The position numbers and the translations under genes are program-made. Shown here in pieces: positions 62,829 through 64,000 of a stretch of 64,000 nt of DNA. Source of the DNA: Himantopus leucocephalus. Lineage: Eukaryota > Chordata > Aves > Charadriiformes > Recurvirostridae. The notes under the pieces are model-generated. The model worked only from the letters and a program-made list of their open reading frames with translations. It was not told the DNA's origin and searched no databases. Within the stretch, counting starts at the first letter, position 1. Every line of letters starts with the position of its first letter. Location of the stretch: NCBI GenBank assembly GCA_003993805.1, contig RSEF01000001.1, positions 62,275,544 to 62,339,543 of the forward strand, in the 5' to 3' direction.

Positions 62829-63359
62829 CAGCGACTCCTCCTGCTCTCGGGAGCACAACCGCGGCTCCTTTACGTGCAGTCCCGGCACCCGCTGTCCTAC
62901 CAGAGGTTAGCTAAAAGGGGTGACTGCTTTCCAAACACTGTCTCCCAAGAAGACTGGAGACTTGTAGAACCATTGGTATCCTAAGCAGCACCTTTTCCAT
63001 CCTTTTAAAATGGAAGATGAAGTCATGGGTATGACTCAGCCTCATCTTCTCATCTCATTCAAGCAGGTCACTTCTCTTCCAGCTTTTGGGAACGGATGCT
63101 CTCTGACGGGCTTTGGCCATCCAATCCAAAAGCGCCCTGTGCCGCCTTTAGGAAGACGCGCCCATGGCACCCCGGTGACACAAAGCTGAGCGGTGTTGAA
63201 CCCGGACCCCTCCAAACCAACACCACCCCACGTTCTTAACGAAGCCTGGCTTTGCCAGCTGTACAACACGGGTAATACAAAATATTCCTCAGGGACGGCA
63301 AATACAGCAGTTGATACATTTTAGAAGTAGCTGAAGACCATAAATCAGCAGTATTTCGG

Positions 63360-63489
63360 CGCCGCGGGGTGGGGAGGAAAGGGGCGGTCCCCATTCCTGT
63401 CAGGGGCCCGCGCGCCTCCCGCCCGGCGGCCCGGCGGCAGCGCGAGCAGGCGGGCAGCGCACGGCAGCCGCGGTTTGGCGGGAGGGCAG

Positions 63490-63545
<56 letters not shown>

Positions 63546-63725
63546 NGGCCCCGCCTCTCCCCGCTGCGGCGGGAAAAGCGCCGGGTGCGTTCCCTCAGGA
63601 GGAGGCGGGCGGGGTGGCGGCAGGAGCAGCCAGAGCTGCAGCAGCGCAGTCTGGGCTGGTGTAGGGAGCTCAGGTTCCTGCGCGCCTGGGGTACTGTAAC
63701 CGCTCACAGCCCCGGAGGTGCTCGG
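63360..63725. promoter_or_regulatory. CpG island, probable promoter of an unseen gene
   Basis: An isolated GC-rich island in AT-rich surroundings. It has GC boxes (GGGGCGG near 63380), an E2F-like GCGGGAAAAGCG at about 63569-63580 and a long poly-C run. No coding exon of a known gene can be assigned. A gene on either strand, most likely reaching beyond the right edge, could start here. Confidence 0.5.
63490..63545. repeat. Poly-C run of 56 bases followed by N
   Basis: A 56-base C homopolymer ending in a single unresolved base at 63546. Such a run is prone to sequencing error, and its length should not be trusted. Confidence 0.85.
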
Positions 63726-64000
63726 CGATGGGCTATGTTTTAATTATTGTTGTAATTTTGACGGGGAATTTTGGTGCTCCACGCGGAAGGTGGGGGAGGG
63801 AGGGGGCGAGGGAGTTCTGCGGTGCCTCAGCCTTTGGGAACAGAAATTTACATCCCCTGAAAAGGCAGCTGGCAAGGAAAAGCCAAAATAAATCCGTGTG
63901 TTGATACGTGATTAATCATTTATTTCCCTCTGAGTAAATAGATGTGAAATTCCACCTCAGCGCCCCTCAGGGCAGGCCAGATGGCCTCCTGCCCTTAACG
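63726..64000. other. Right window edge, no feature seen
   Basis: Sequence downstream of the last CpG island falls back to average composition. I see no exon, RNA gene or repeat before the window ends. Confidence 0.4.

Noticed and set aside
63369..63743. Poly-Pro or poly-Gly proteins from the right-hand CpG island
   Set aside because: They are translations of the 56-base C run in different frames, not real coding sequence.

Overview
This window is vertebrate nuclear DNA, almost certainly from a bird. The genes are spliced with GT-AG introns. Their proteins match vertebrate families nearly residue for residue. The introns are short and GC-rich, the promoters are CpG islands, and the repeats are avian: two CR1 LINE pieces, one with chicken-repeat-type reverse transcriptase residues, and a solo LTR of the TGTCATGGTTT...AAACCATGACA type. 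I cannot name the species.

Five protein-coding genes can be rebuilt exon by exon, and each reaches a length expected for its family. SUN2 (+, 40-6830, 713 aa) is followed by a long 3' region. GTPBP1 (-, 13858-31201, 668 aa) comes next, then JOSD1 (+, 33709-40114, 202 aa), TOMM22 (-, 43427-44759, 139 aa) and CBY1 (-, 45573-47872, 126 aa). This is the human 22q13.1 order SUN2-GTPBP1-JOSD1-TOMM22-CBY1 with relative orientations kept. SUN2 and GTPBP1 converge. GTPBP1 and JOSD1 diverge from one GC-rich region at about 31.0-32.9 kb that holds six CCAAT boxes, an NRF1-like palindrome and a CRE-like half site. JOSD1 and TOMM22 converge with predicted poly(A) sites only about 230 bp apart. CBY1 and TOMM22 lie in tandem.

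Right of CBY1 there is a head-to-head CpG island with an unrecognised 159-codon ORF (48320-48799) and a nearby poly(A) signal. About 14 kb follows in which I find no recognisable coding exon, apart from a solo ERV LTR (58464-59041) and a second LTR-like segment ending near 62661. A further CpG island at about 63.36-63.72 kb, interrupted by a long poly-C run, probably is the promoter of a gene lying mainly outside the window.

The genes do not form a pathway; they are a conserved set of mostly housekeeping genes. They cover nucleus-cytoskeleton linkage (SUN2), translation-factor-like GTPase and RNA quality control (GTPBP1), deubiquitination (JOSD1), mitochondrial import (TOMM22), and ciliary base and beta-catenin control (CBY1). 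I found no convincing novel system. The best leads are the orphan ORF opposite CBY1, the apparent absence of the syntenic neighbour FAM227A, the CCAAT array, and assembly problems (an N gap inside a CR1, and single Ns in homopolymers at promoters).
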